Positions 1-11,179 of a stretch of 64,000 nt of DNA are shown here, piece after piece. Position 1 is the stretch's first letter; every line of letters begins with the position of its first letter. Origin of the DNA: Ascochyta rabiei (taxonomy: Eukaryota > Ascomycota > Dothideomycetes > Pleosporales > Didymellaceae); contig NC_082406.1 in NCBI RefSeq assembly GCF_004011695.2, forward strand, positions 2,542,001 to 2,606,000. Direction: 5' to 3'. Under the pieces are notes generated by a model that did not search any database, was not told the origin of the DNA, and saw nothing but the letters and a program-made list of their open reading frames with translations. A program made the translations under genes and the position numbers.

Positions 1-1
1 A

Positions 2-1666
2 GTCGACGCTGCTCACGCTGCTCGGTTCGCTCATCTTCTCGAGGTCATCACCACCACCGGCACGCCGGTAAATAAGACCACATCAGGCCTTGTTGAAAAG
101 GCGCTTACTAGCCTCGATCGAGGTGATCTCCAGCATCGATGGTACAGCTACAAGCACCCAGCACCTGAGTCGATGTACTCTCCTGCTACGTTTGCTGCTT
201 ATCCAGCTCCGGTACCGGTCGCACCTGCAGCACCTACCTTCGAGGACCAGTACGACCCTTATGCTGCGTCTACCGACAACAAGGGCTCTGTTGCCATCAC
301 CGAGCTGCTCGAGAAAACCCACGGCCGTACTGCTTCTCACCTCAATGAGGCGTTGATGAAGTTCAAGAACATGCGCCGGGCTGGTCGCCACCCTCGATTC
401 TTTACCTACGCTAAGCTTATCACTGCCGCTGCGAAGGAGGATCGCCTGAACTTGGCCCACGACATCCTCAATCTTGCCAAGCAGGATGTTCCCCTCCTCC
501 CCCAGTACCGCATCGTACGCTACGGTTGGGTTACTATCCTCGACGCTATGGTTGCTGCTTGCCTTACTTGCGGTCAGCGCGACCTTGCAGGTCGATACCA
601 CCAGGACTTGCTCGACATGGGTGCTGCTCCTACCGCCAACACCTTTGGCCTCTACATCACTACGCTCAAGGAGTCTACCAAAACTTTTGACGAGGCCACC
701 GAGGCTGTCAAGATCTTCCTGCGTGCTAAGGCTGAGGGTGTCGAGCCTTCATCCTTCCTCTACAACGCTTTGATCGGCAAGCTTGGAAAAGCTCGTCGCA
801 TTGATGACTGCCTCTTTTACTTCTCTGAGATGCGCAACCTTGGCATTCGACCAACTTCAGTCACATACGGCACCATCGTCAATGCCCTTTGCCGCGTCAG
901 CGACGAGAAGTTTGCTGAAGAGCTCTTCGAGGAGATGGAGAGCATGCCCAACTACAAGCCCCGGCCTGCCCCTTACCACAGCATGATGCAGTTTTTCCTG
1001 ACCACCAAGCGTGACCGCAGCAAGGTTCTTGCCTACTACGAGCGCATGCGATCCAAGCGCATCGAACCAACAACACACACCTACAAGCTCCTCATCGACA
1101 CCTACGCCACCCTTGAGCCCATCGACATGGACGCCGCCGAGTCTGTGCTGGAGCAAGTTCGCACTACAGGTGCTGTGCCAGAAGCAGTCCATTACTCTTC
1201 TCTGATCCACGCTAAAGGCTGTGTTGCGCACGACATGGAGGGAGCGCGCCGTCTTTTCGACTCCGTGCTTGCCGATACCCGCATCCGCCCTCAGGCGTGT
1301 CTCTATCAAGCGCTCTTTGAGTCTATGGTTGCCAATCACCAGATCGGTAGCACCGATGCTGTTCTTACAGACATGCGTGCCCGCCGTGTTGAGATGACGC
1401 CGTACATTGCCAACTCGCTCATCCACGGCTGGGCACTGGCGCAGGACATCACGAAGGCAAAGGCCATCTACGAGTCTGTTCCTGAGAGCAGGCGCGAGCC
1501 TAGCACTTACGAGGCCATGACGCGTGCCTACATGGCCGTCGAAGACCGTATCGCTGCTATGGCGGTCGTCAACGAGGGTCTGTCGCGCGGCTACCCAGCT
1601 GCAGTTGCTGGCAAGATCCTTGAGCTTGTCGGCGGTGGCAGGGCGCCTGCTGAGCTTGCTGCGTAA
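2..1666 (+). CDS. Pentatricopeptide repeat (PPR) protein, 5' end outside the window
   Basis: The frame is open from base 2 to a TAA at 1664-1666, giving 554 visible residues. The frame is already open before the first in-window ATG at 173, so the true N-terminus is probably upstream of the window. The protein is built of roughly 35-residue helical repeats with PPR-type spacing, for example around FLYNALIGKLGKARRIDDC, SVTYGTIVNALCRVSDEKFA and HTYKLLIDTYATLEPIDMDA. PPR proteins are normally mitochondrial RNA-binding factors for transcript processing or translation. Length and repeat style resemble the Neurospora CYA-5/yeast Pet309 class needed for cytochrome oxidase expression, but the specific orthologue is inference because the N-terminal region is missing. 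No intron is seen. Confidence 0.85.
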   Translation, partial: VDAAHAARFAHLLEVITTTGTPVNKTTSGLVEKALTSLDRGDLQHRWYSYKHPAPESMYSPATFAAYPAPVPVAPAAPTFEDQYDPYAASTDNKGSVAITELLEKTHGRTASHLNEALMKFKNMRRAGRHPRFFTYAKLITAAAKEDRLNLAHDILNLAKQDVPLLPQYRIVRYGWVTILDAMVAACLTCGQRDLAGRYHQDLLDMGAAPTANTFGLYITTLKESTKTFDEATEAVKIFLRAKAEGVEPSSFLYNALIGKLGKARRIDDCLFYFSEMRNLGIRPTSVTYGTIVNALCRVSDEKFAEELFEEMESMPNYKPRPAPYHSMMQFFLTTKRDRSKVLAYYERMRSKRIEPTTHTYKLLIDTYATLEPIDMDAAESVLEQVRTTGAVPEAVHYSSLIHAKGCVAHDMEGARRLFDSVLADTRIRPQACLYQALFESMVANHQIGSTDAVLTDMRARRVEMTPYIANSLIHGWALAQDITKAKAIYESVPESRREPSTYEAMTRAYMAVEDRIAAMAVVNEGLSRGYPAAVAGKILELVGGGRAPAELAA

Positions 1667-3244
1667 GCTGAATAGGATACGACGCCGGCCTGGTGTGTTT
1701 TCGCTTCTGTTTGCATCCATTAAGTTCAGATAATACCTTCTTTATTCCCTTTACCGCGACGGCCGACACAGCCACGGCTGAAAAGAATCTTCTAAACTGC
1801 CCCTCGCCTTCCAAGGTGTAGTGGGGCACCTTCAATATCTTCGGGTTGTTTTTTACTCGCTGTTTTTTCCAGCGACGGCGTCAGCGCATTTGATTGTTTT
1901 GAGGCGAGATACCTGGTTGGGGGAACGGCGCATCCAAGGGGGCCAGCTTGCTTCCCCGGCAGCTTACTTCCTTGGGCTGGCGCTCTATACTGTACATGAT
2001 GGTTAGCGATGGTGTTTCTTTGGGCATGAGCATATACTTGCGCGCGACTTGTCTCGTTGGCTGTTAGCTGTAAAATACCCTGGATATACCACTCCTCTCT
2101 AGACGGTCCGGTTGGCGGTTGCATGGCATAGAGTACGGCCTGCATGAATGAAAAGTTAAATACCATAAGGTTGCATCAACAGCGGCATTATGTTGCGATG
2201 TGTGTGCATGTGTCGTTCAGTTGTGTCGTATTTACCGAACATAATCACAAGTTCAAATATCAGCTTAGTCAAAGAATGGCGCTGTTGTCGTGAGCAAGCT
2301 GCTGTATTCCTGCTGATCACAACCAATCTTTTCGATCCTGAGTTCGATATCTGCATGCTCGGAAAGAGGCGATTTAGTGATCCTAGTTCGCGATACCGAC
2401 CTTTGGTTCCGCGGAACATCTTTCTCGCTCCTCGTTGTGATCAGCACGCGCTTACTCAGCCTTTGTCCTCTTTCTCGCGCCTTTCTATGGCGTGACAAAA
2501 AGCAAAGAAACACCGCTACGTTACAGAAGAAGTCGGACACAAGCGCGCACATACAAGCATCCCAGAGGTGGTCACAATAGACCTGGCTGTGTCTTGCACG
2601 ACTACACATGGCAAAAGGACTACAAGATACTTCGCCTGTGTGAAGCAGGCGATCCAGATCTGCCCCTTGCTTCGCCGTGAGAGGAGGGCTAGACGTCTGC
2701 GCAGTACTAAGATGAACATATCTTTCGTGCTGCAGCAAAAGTCGGCTACAGGCCGACAGTGCTCAATCAAACAGGAGGAGATATTCAGTGCCAGCCTGCA
2801 GCTTACCTTCAGCCTAAAAAGGCGCTATAAGACTTCAGCTATATTTGCAAAAGCTGCAGAGCACTGATAAATACGCTGAAGGCCTCCTGCAGTACTTCCC
2901 AAGAAGCTGCCGCTGAGGCGTTGTAGTCGGGTTTCTCTACAACGCGAAAGCATATCAATCCAACTATCCAACTGTTCTCTTCTGCCTGTTGATCCAGCTC
3001 CCACAAGACGGTCCAAAAAGAATGGTGTTCCCAGCCCCCCGTGCAGACCCAGTCCAGAAAAAAAGTATCCTGGAGTGCTCAGCGACTGCTGAACGAATTC
3101 TGATGAGGACGGGACTACAGTGCTACGACGTGCAAGCTGACTGTGTAACGCAAGCCTAGCGCTTTGTGGCGTGGAATAGGTCTATAGTGACGATCATGTT
3201 GACAAAAAAAGAATCCTGGAGAATCTGACAACGCCAGACGATGA
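1667..3244. other. Intergenic, no confident gene
   Basis: No supported gene. It holds the 3' flank of the PPR gene and a possible eroded reading frame at about 2708-3103 on the plus strand, described under findings. Confidence 0.5.
3204..3210 (-). terminator. RNA polymerase III terminator of tRNA-Leu
   Basis: Seven consecutive T on the minus strand begin 34 nt past the mature 3' end of the tRNA. This is the usual Pol III stop signal. Confidence 0.7.
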
Positions 3245-3358
3245 TGATGAGGACGAGACTCGAACTCGCGCCACTTTCGTGACCAGGAAGCTTATTTCTA
3301 AGCAATGCTAAGGAGAAGGACCTTAACCTGGCGCCATAACCAACTCGGCCACCTCACC
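3245..3358 (-). tRNA. tRNA-Leu(AAG) with a 32-nt intron
   Basis: On the minus strand the ends GGTGAGG and CCTCATC form a 7-bp acceptor stem with discriminator A at 3245. The D-arm has GCC/GGC around GAGTTGGTTAT. The anticodon stem CCAGG/CCTGG encloses loop TTAAGGT with anticodon AAG. A 32-nt intron interrupts the loop one base 3' of the anticodon, the canonical eukaryotic position. A long variable arm (CAC-GAAA-GTG) marks a class II tRNA, as expected for leucine. The T-arm is GCGAG-TTCGAGT-CTCGT. A run of seven T on the minus strand (3204-3210) is a suitable RNA polymerase III terminator. No base in the fold looks disabling. Confidence 0.93.
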
Positions 3359-5347
3359 CATATGGGATTGATGGAAGCCAGAAAAAATAGCATTATTATG
3401 ATCAAGCAATTAAAAGCAAAGAGATGGGTGGAGAGCGAAGCCTGTCGAGGTCCCTTTATTTTTCCAATATCTAATAACTGACCAGTGAAAACTCGGGGCC
3501 AAGCTACTGAAAAAAACGGCGGGCCTTACGGTTTCTTCCATTGGCTGTTTCAACTGCACAACAAACTCAATGATGGGCAAATTGGCATGGTGATGGATTA
3601 AACAGTTGGAAAAGATCTGGATGTAGTGCGTTGCATCAGCAAACACCACCTTCTTAGGTCTTACCACCATTCAAAAGGCGGGAAATTGTGCCCGAGTTTT
3701 CTGTCCAGGGTGCTGCCTTGAATGACCTTTCGTAATGCAGAAAAAGCTGGGTGTTGCAGCCCCGGCCTTTGCGCGAAGAGCACTGTAGAGGCCTTTGGCA
3801 TTGATACGATCTCTGCGTGAGCTACGCAAAACACAATGTATTCTTCAAGCGCTCTACAGTCTTTCAAAGTGCCTGAAGTCCTGTGCTGTGTGTGGACCTC
3901 CAGATAATCTAGGAGTGCTTACGGATTATTGTTTTCGTTTTTTTTTATAGCTGCAACAGCGGGCTTTGCAGCTCGATTTAATTCTAGCAGCATTCTTTCA
4001 TCAACAGCCCACCGCGCATTTACATCATTTTAATACGATTTTTTAGCTTTGCTGTTTTACTCTGACAGCTGGCTGGGGCCAAAATCCCTGAAATCCCATA
4101 CAAACCCTGGTTTCCCGATAGCTTACTGCAGCTCCATCTTGCGGGAAAAGGCCAGGAATTGACAGAGCTTTCGGAGGCAGTCAGAGCAGCTTTGCCTACA
4201 CTCTGCAGACTCGTGGGGACTTGGGGGACTACGGTGTAACCTGTTCCTATCAGACGACCTTCTAATATCCGCTGAGGACTTCCAGGCTGCATGATACCAG
4301 CTGACGTATAACCTTATAGAATCTAACAAACTGCTGTGGTACGAAAGCACCGTCCAGATACTCGTCGTACATGCGCTCAACTGGTAGATATAACATACCT
4401 AGATCTCACTCCAAAGCTCTCGCGCGTCTAGTCGGTAGGCCATAGTATTCTTACTCTTCTGATTCACGACTAAACTCGATATGCTTCAGCAGTACAATCG
4501 GATATTGGTACATTCTGATGCATGGCTTATTAGTTATTGGTACTTGTAAAGTCAGGGTCTGATTGTGTCCTTCTTGGCGCCTTCAAAGCAAAGAGAGGCA
4601 TCAGTTTGGTCCAAGTGCGAGAGGGCTGGATTCGATATAACACACCTTCGATCCACCTATGTTTCTCGGTCGTTGTGCACAATAGTCTACCAGTGTCAGT
4701 CAAGAGGCAGCCTGCTCTACGCTACAAGCCACCCGGTAGAATGTGTTTCGGCAACGACGTGGATGTTGTAACCAGCGTACAACATTGTTAAATTGCAAGA
4801 ACCTACGCTCGCGTGGCCGTTGTCAACTGTCTAGCTAGAAGCTGGGCCTCCAGGAATGCATTTGATTAACGCTTTTCTTCACAGAACATGAGGTCTTTCG
4901 GTCATAGGATGGGGCGGATCCCTCTGGCACTGTCTCATTAACACAGACTGAGCGCGCGAGTCGTTGTGTCCATGAGATCCGAATGCGAGACTTCAAGACA
5001 GCTCCGTGAATATCTGGTCCTCGATGCTTGATACTGCATGTACGACCCTTTTCAAGCTTAGGGACCAGCAACGAGGATCACGCAGAGCCTCACCTGGGTC
5101 CATCCGGGCCTAGAGCTCGTTGTTCACAGCCGACGAGCAAAAACAGCATATGCTCTCGGCCGCGGGAGTGATGTTTTGGCCAAGCTACTCGTTGGTTTCG
5201 TTGCGGTTTTCTCCAAAACAACTAGTGCCATCACCCCACTCAAAACGTCACTAAGCTCTGGGAGGGGGTCGTGCATCCGCAGCGCTCAACAACAAATACT
5301 CAGCCTGTGCCCGCACATCCAAATCCTCACACTCTACCTGTCAAACA
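3359..5347. other. Intergenic with a possible gene relic; PGK promoter
   Basis: No intact gene is supported. A minus-strand reading frame at about 3661-4443 is protein-like but interrupted by several stops (see findings). The last few hundred bases are the presumed promoter and leader of phosphoglycerate kinase. Confidence 0.5.
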
Positions 5348-5460
5348 GTAAGTACCCTCCTACCTGTGGTTGTCTCTGAGCCGTTATCGAGCAATTGCGC
5401 CTTTTCAATCCGAAGCTTGAAGCTGTACAGAGCAATCTGCTAACCCCGCTGCCCCTCTAG
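5348..5460 (+). other. Probable 5'-UTR intron of the phosphoglycerate kinase gene
   Basis: A perfect donor GTAAGT at 5348 is followed by a CTAAC branch-like element and pyrimidine-rich CCCCTCTAG ending at 5460, 19 nt before the PGK start codon. No ATG-initiated frame joins this stretch to the enzyme, so it would be a leader intron. Confidence 0.6.
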
Positions 5461-5479
5461 TACTCACACCACATCCACC

Positions 5480-6843
5480 ATGTCTCTCTCCAACAAGCTC
5501 TCCATCGCTGATGTCGACCTCAAGGGCAAGCGCGTCTTGATCCGCGTAAGTCAACACCGCCGAAACTGCTCAATGCTTGATCGACCGCTAACAACTGGCA
5601 CTACAGGTTGACTTCAACGTCCCCCTCGACTCCGACAAGAACATCACAAACAACCAGCGCATTGTTGGTGCTCTCCCCACCATCAAGTATGCCATCGACA
5701 ACGGAGCCAAGGCCGTCGTCCTCATGTCCCACCTCGGTCGCCCAGATGGCAAGCCGAACGCCAAGTACAGTCTCAAGCCGGTTGTTTCCGAGCTCGAGAA
5801 GCTGCTCAGCAAGAGCGTGACCTTCACAGACGACTGCGTTGGCAAGCAGGTCGAGGACACTGTGAACAGCGCCAAGGACGGACAGGTCATTCTCCTTGAG
5901 AACCTGCGCTTCCACGCTGAGGAGGAGGGCAGCTACAAGGATGATGAGGGCAAGAAGCAGAAGGTTGACAAGGCCAAGGTCGAGGAGTTCCGCAAGGGGC
6001 TGACAGCTCTCGGTGACATCTACATCAGTGAGTACTGCTGCGTCGGATCTCGAGCTTCCGTGCTAACTTTACTCAGACGATGCCTTTGGTACCGCCCACC
6101 GTGCTCACAGCTCCATGGTCGGTGTCGACCTGCCACAGAAGGCCTCTGGCTTCCTCGTCAAGAAGGAGCTCGACTACTTCGCCAAGGCGCTCGAGGAGCC
6201 CAAGAGGCCCTTTCTCGCCATCCTCGGCGGCGCTAAGGTCTCTGACAAGATCCAGCTGATTGACAACCTGCTCGGCAAGGTCGACAGCTTGATCATCTGC
6301 GGTGGCATGTCTTTCACCTTCAAGAAGACCCTCGAGGGCGTCAAGATCGGCAACAGCTTGTTCGACGAGGCCGGCAGCAAGACCGTCAAAGACCTTGTCG
6401 AGAAGGCCAAGAAGAACAATGTTAAGATTGTCCTTCCCGTTGACTACATCACCGCCGACAAGTTCTCCAAGGATGCCGAAGTTGGATACGCAGAGGACAA
6501 GGACGGCATCCCAGATGGCTGGATGGGTCTCGACTGTGGAGAGAAGTCGATTAAGCTTTACAAGGAGGCTATCGGTGATGCTAAGACCATTCTCTGGAAC
6601 GGTCCCGCTGGTGTCTTTGAGTTCGACAAGTTCGCTACCGGCACAAAGGCCACACTCGACGCCGCTGTCGAGGCCGCACAGAGCGGCAAGATTGTCATTA
6701 TTGGTGGAGGTGACACAGCCACAGTCGCTGCCAAGTACGGCGTAGAAGACAAGCTCTCCCACGTCTCGACCGGTGGTGGTGCGTCGCTCGAGCTGCTCGA
6801 GGGCAAGGACCTGCCTGGTGTATCTGCTCTGTCAAGTAAGTAA
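5480..6843 (+). CDS. PGK1: Phosphoglycerate kinase
   Basis: Cytosolic glycolytic and gluconeogenic enzyme that transfers the acyl phosphate of 1,3-bisphosphoglycerate to ADP, giving 3-phosphoglycerate and ATP. Three exons are 5480-5545, 5607-6027 and 6077-6843; introns of 61 and 49 nt have GT..AG ends. The product is 417 residues, the family's usual length. N-domain substrate motifs are [28 protein letters not shown] and [14 protein letters not shown]-domain nucleotide motifs are [19 protein letters not shown] and the glycine-rich GGGDTATVA. The early first intron splits the start of the substrate-binding strand. The ATG context CCACCATGTC is a good fungal start. Strong use of C-ending codons fits a highly expressed gene. 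Confidence 0.98.
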
Positions 6844-7123
6844 GCCACTTGCTGCAGAGACCAAGGCTCAGTTTCGGAAGGTATATCTCCGAAGTTATGA
6901 TTAATGTAATTTAATTCATTCCCATCGCAAGACAGCTAACGTCTGCTTGTCGACTTCAATATCCTCGCTCTTTAATCGTGATGCTCGTGATGCTTAGTCG
7001 TGCCCCGCGCATGGATAATTGCCTTCAGTGCCTTCAGTGCACCGTGTGAGAGCTCCGCGTCTTTATACGTGCGCTCCAGTCGCGGCTAGTGGCCTGTCGT
7101 TCATCTCGTTGATGTAATATGCT

Positions 7124-7503
7124 TCATTTGCCCAGCTTCTTCAACTCCTCCCTACTCAATGTCAGCATCCGCCAGTGTTCCTTTATTCTTGCCAGGTTCC
7201 TTACCTCAGTTGGCCAGCAAAGTCCTCGGTTGTGTCGTCGTCGTCCCAGCTCTCTTCCCACAGATGCGTCTTGTCGCCGTGAGTCTGTGTCTCCTCCTCG
7301 CCCCAATCTAAGCTTCTCGTTAGCATGAAGTCTGTTCACTCTTGTGGTATTTAGCGAGCCATACCCTCAACAGGGAAGTCCTCGAACTCGTCGTCCTCCT
7401 CAAGCTGCGGCGCGGGCTTTGCTGCGGCGGCTGGTTGCCCGTTCGGTGCGTCGCTAACGACGGCTTTCGTTGTGGGAGCGCCTCCTTGTGCAGCGCCGGA
7501 CAT
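7124..7503 (-). CDS. SEM1: 26S proteasome complex subunit SEM1/DSS1
   Basis: Small acidic, largely disordered subunit of the proteasome lid. The family also tethers Sac3/TREX-2 mRNA-export and BRCA2-type recombination complexes. Three exons on the minus strand are 7365-7503, 7205-7307 and 7124-7151, with short introns of 57 and 53 nt, giving 89 residues, the normal size. Diagnostic segments are the acidic EEDDEFEDFPVEDW, the WEESWDDDDTTEDFAGQL block, both with the conserved aromatic-acidic pattern, and a basic C-terminal helix ending EELKKLGK. The second exon is entered through a split Asp codon that restores the conserved DW. The start lies 470 bp from the divergent IML2 start, so the two probably share a promoter region. 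Confidence 0.95.
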
Positions 7504-7973
7504 CGTGGCTGTATATGTGACGGAGTAGGAGGGTTGTTGGCGGGGTTGTTGTGGTAGTTGGTTAAATAGGTGAGATGGCGATGGTGTTTCACGAGCTATG
7601 CGGTTCCAAAGGCCGCCGCAGGGCAGAGTCACGTGCACGTGGGGTGTCACTTCTCTGCACCTATATCGTCGATCGTACTCAGGCTTCCGTGAACCTAGGT
7701 TCTGCGAGTTTGTTTTCTCCTTGCAATATATGTTTTGGTTCTACCCGCAGTGCTCCGTTCTCGTCTTTGCTCGAAGAGCGCCGCGGAACTCATGACGTCG
7801 TTCGTCCGCTGTAATACGCGCATTACGGTATCTCTAGTTCCGCTCCACGTTGACCGGAGTTTCGTAGATACTCTCAATCTTACCTCCGCTTTTCTCTCTC
7901 CCTCCTCTTCCTTTCTCTACTGTCCCTGTTGTAACTTGCCCTGTTTGCGTTTCACCACCGCACAAATCATAAG
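7504..7973. promoter_or_regulatory. Divergent promoter region SEM1 / IML2
   Basis: 470 bp between divergent start codons. The IML2 side is CT-rich (about 7880-7960), common in fungal leaders. I identify no specific factor site. Confidence 0.4.
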
Positions 7974-10443
7974 ATGGTATTAGGATGGCTTGGTGGCAAG
8001 GGCAAAACCCCCACCCACGCAAGGAGCTTGACTGCGATCGACGAGCTTGCTCAAAGTATGTACTTTCAGAAGATACAAGACATTCAAAATCTAACACGAG
8101 ACAGTTCAGGATGCCATGAGCGGTACGATTTCCGCAATCTGAGACCCTGAATACAAACTGATGGCACGCGAGCAGCCGTCACACACATCATGGCCGATGA
8201 CATCGATAGCGCAGAGGAGTTCCTTCGAAAAGGCCACTCGCCATTCCACCAGGTGTGTTCTCTCTAAAGAAAGTTAGTTATGCGAAAGTAGTCAAGCTTA
8301 CAAATGGAAAGCTCGGAGTCGGTGTGTGCATGTTCATGCGGGCAACCTTGGGATTCGAGCAAGACGTTATGCGCGAAGGTTCGACCCTCATAACGAAAGA
8401 CTGAGAGACCAGCACTAATACGAGAGCAGCCAACGACATGCTTTATACCGCAGAAAGCGGCGCCTACGAAAGCCAGCGAAGAGTCGCTAAAAATGCAAAC
8501 TCATTCCGCTCGAACATCTACCCTCCGGGCACCGAATATGCCGTATGCCAGGCGGAGGCGCAGTTGATGAGCGCCGTTGTTGGTGTGCTGAACGAGAGCC
8601 TGACTGAAGCTATTAAGAGTTTCTACAAGCTACGAAAAGCTTACATCACGCTGGAAGGAGTGATGGAGGCGGAGAGAACATTCCTGCATACGAAGAGTAC
8701 CAGCAGCTTGAACTCGACCAGCTCGCGTGCCTCCTCGAAACCGGCATCAGTCCGATCTACTGGTGGTAGCACGCTCAAGAAGACGCTTTCTAAGACAGAT
8801 TTGATTCGCAAGTCTGCGAACTCATCGACCACAAGCTTGAAGCAGACTGCAGACGATATCGACTTCGTCGACGCTAAACAGGAGCGAGGCGCTCAAACGC
8901 CGCTGGAATACGGAGGTCATCTGAACCTACCCGTCGGCCAAGGAGGGTCTGTTACACTAAACAATGCCCAGAAAGAGGTAGATGTTAGTTCAAGTTCCGC
9001 GTCGGGTCTACCTACCGGAAACCCTCAAGCCACTTCTGTACCAGACGCAATCGCGGATTTCGAGAATTTGGTACTGAAGGACGACAACGGAGAAGCCAGC
9101 GTCTCGGAATTCACCGACCACCCTATAGACGAGTTCATTATCTCTGGCGCCAGCTTTTGCTTCGGCATCCTGCTGTTGATCGTTTCAATGGTTCCGCCGT
9201 CCTTTGCAACCGTACTCAAAGTCATTGGCTTCAAGGGAGACAAGGACCGTGGGTTGCGGATGCTTTGGCAGGCGACGAAGTTCAACAACATTCACGGAGC
9301 TATGGCCGGCGTCGTGTTGATGGGCTATTTTAACGGTTTCGTCGGCTTCTGCGACATCATCCCACGAAGTGGCGAGGGCGCGTATCCTGAGAGACGGTGC
9401 AAGGCGCTAATGGCAGAGATGAGGAGAAGGTACCCGAAGAGCCATCTTTGGCTTTTAGAAGAGGCTCGCATGATGTCTAGAGAGAAAGAGCTGGAGAAGG
9501 GTGTCCAATTCTTGGAAGACATTGGCAAGTCCCCGTTCAAGCAGCTCGAGGCATTGAGCTGGTTTGAACGTTCTCTGGACCTTATGTACATGCACGATTA
9601 CAAGAAGACCAGCACCGCTTTTCAGACTTGCATCACGCTTAACAACTGGAGCCACGGACTGTACCACTACATCTGTGGAGCTTCGTACGTCGAGTTATAC
9701 AGGCGGGCTAAGATCTCTGATCCGTCGGCTGCAAAGGCGTATGGGGACCAAGCAAATGAGTACTTCAAGCAAGTCATGCCCAACATTGGCAAAAAGAAGT
9801 TCATGGGTCGTCAGCTACCCTTTGACACCTTCGTCAACCGTAAGATCTCAAGGTGGGAGGCACGAGCGAAGGAATGGAACTGTTCGTTCATCGACGCCAT
9901 CGGTGTCTCGCCAATCGAGGAAATGATCTACTTCTGGAACGGATATAAACGCATGCGTCCCGAGCACTTGCAGGAATCTCTTGAGAATCTTGCGTGGAGC
10001 GAGTCATCCGCAAACCCTCATTGGGCAAAGGAAGACCTCAACGAGAAAGCCATTCTTTCCACCCTTCGCGCCGTCACGCTACGCACTCTGGGTCAGACAG
10101 CTGAAGCTAAGGAGATCCTGCAGAAGGATGTTATTGCTCACGACGCCACCCTATTCGCAGGTGCACTGAAGGACGACTGGATGCCGCCAGTCGCGAGATA
10201 TGAGATGGCAGCATGCATGTGGCAAGAGGCCGATGTCGATGGGAACCCACAGGGACACCAGGAACAGCTCGCACAGTGTAAGACGTGGCTTGAGGCTTCA
10301 GGTAGTTGGGGCGGGTATGTTCTGGATGCAAGGTATGTTAAAGTTCCTCCTGATATTGTATGAGTACTAACAGTAGATACAGGATCGGTATGAAGATCAC
10401 AACCGGCAAGGGTACGCTGAGGAGGTTTGGTGTTGTCATATAA
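7974..10443 (+). CDS. IML2: Iml2-type TPR protein, inclusion-body clearance / outer mitochondrial membrane
   Basis: Member of the Iml2/TTC39 family. In yeast, Iml2 associates with mitochondria and lipid droplets and helps clear protein inclusion bodies. Six exons are 7974-8055, 8105-8122, 8176-8252, 8312-8378, 8430-10332 and 10383-10443, giving 735 residues. The first four exons are tiny and the second is only 18 nt, so simple ORF finding misses the N-terminus. Family segments include THIMADDIDSAEEFLRKG near the N-terminus, FCFGILLLIVSMVPPSF (probable membrane or buried helix) near residue 320, and helical TPR-like repeats in the C-terminal half (SWFERSLDLMYMHDYKKTS, GLYHYICGASYVELYRRA). A serine-rich low-complexity linker lies at about residues 155-190. 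Confidence 0.93.
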
Positions 10444-10621
10444 GCTCGTTGTAAATATAATGCAGTGGGTTGACGACTACGAAAATCTGATCTGGGGTGT
10501 TCAATCAGTTGATAAAGCTACAGAAACAAACAATAGAGCTCGATTCGAAAACACCTTCTGGACCCGACGACGCTACGCCATAGTTGCAGAGAACATAAAT
10601 AAAAACAACAACAAGCCCCTA

Positions 10622-11179
10622 CTACACTTTTTTCACACAAACCCCTTTCTCGTCTTGCTGTTCCTCGCTCTGATAACCAGAATCCCGATCTACCGCTCTC
10701 CTCGCTCGCTTCTGCATTTCCGTCTGCCACCAGTACTTATTAATCTCCACTTTATTCTCGCAGGGCGGCATATACTCCGGCACGATAGCAACCTCCTTCA
10801 CCGCGACTGTAGGCCTCGGCACACACACCGGCGCGTTCCTTTGCAACCCCACCCAACTCCTCCCCTTGTCCCGCGAGGAAGCGACATTGGAAGTGATGAG
10901 TGCTTCACTCTTCTCGATCCGCAGTTCCTGCCACGTTGGTTGACTCCTCTGGTAGAGGGAGTAGCGGTCGCGCGGATAGTAGTCTGTGATGTTGTCGAGG
11001 TGGTGGTGCACGTGTCCTGCTCCCTTGTCTTTGTTGCGGAGGATGGAGGGGACGGGGAAAGCTGGTCTGGCTCCTGGAATCGTGATGGCACGAGAGGTGG
11101 TGTGTGGGGAGCGCTCGTCACGCGGGTGTCGCGAGGTGGGAGCCCAGGAGACGTGTGCGGTGGTGGCAGAGGGTGCCAT
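10622..11179 (-). CDS. Hypothetical protein, unknown function
   Basis: An uninterrupted frame on the minus strand gives 185 residues from the ATG at 11179. The frame extends further upstream only without an ATG, so 11179 is the first usable start in this exon; an upstream exon cannot be excluded. The product is rich in basic and polar residues, with a His-rich patch GHVHHHLDNITDYYPRDRYS and a charged C-terminus. I see no signal peptide, membrane segment or known domain. It is convergent with IML2, with 178 bp between their stop codons. I do not recognise the family and it could be lineage-specific. Confidence 0.5.
   Translation of the reverse strand: MAPSATTAHVSWAPTSRHPRDERSPHTTSRAITIPGARPAFPVPSILRNKDKGAGHVHHHLDNITDYYPRDRYSLYQRSQPTWQELRIEKSEALITSNVASSRDKGRSWVGLQRNAPVCVPRPTVAVKEVAIVPEYMPPCENKVEINKYWWQTEMQKRARRAVDRDSGYQSEEQQDEKGVCVKKV

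Noticed and set aside
857..1720. 287-codon minus-strand frame
   Set aside because: Antisense shadow of the PPR gene, with no domain.
3661..4443. Claim that internal stops prove RIP in the relic
   Set aside because: Every TAA, TAG or TGA is one C-to-T change from CAA, CAG or CGA, so this pattern carries no information without an intact relative.
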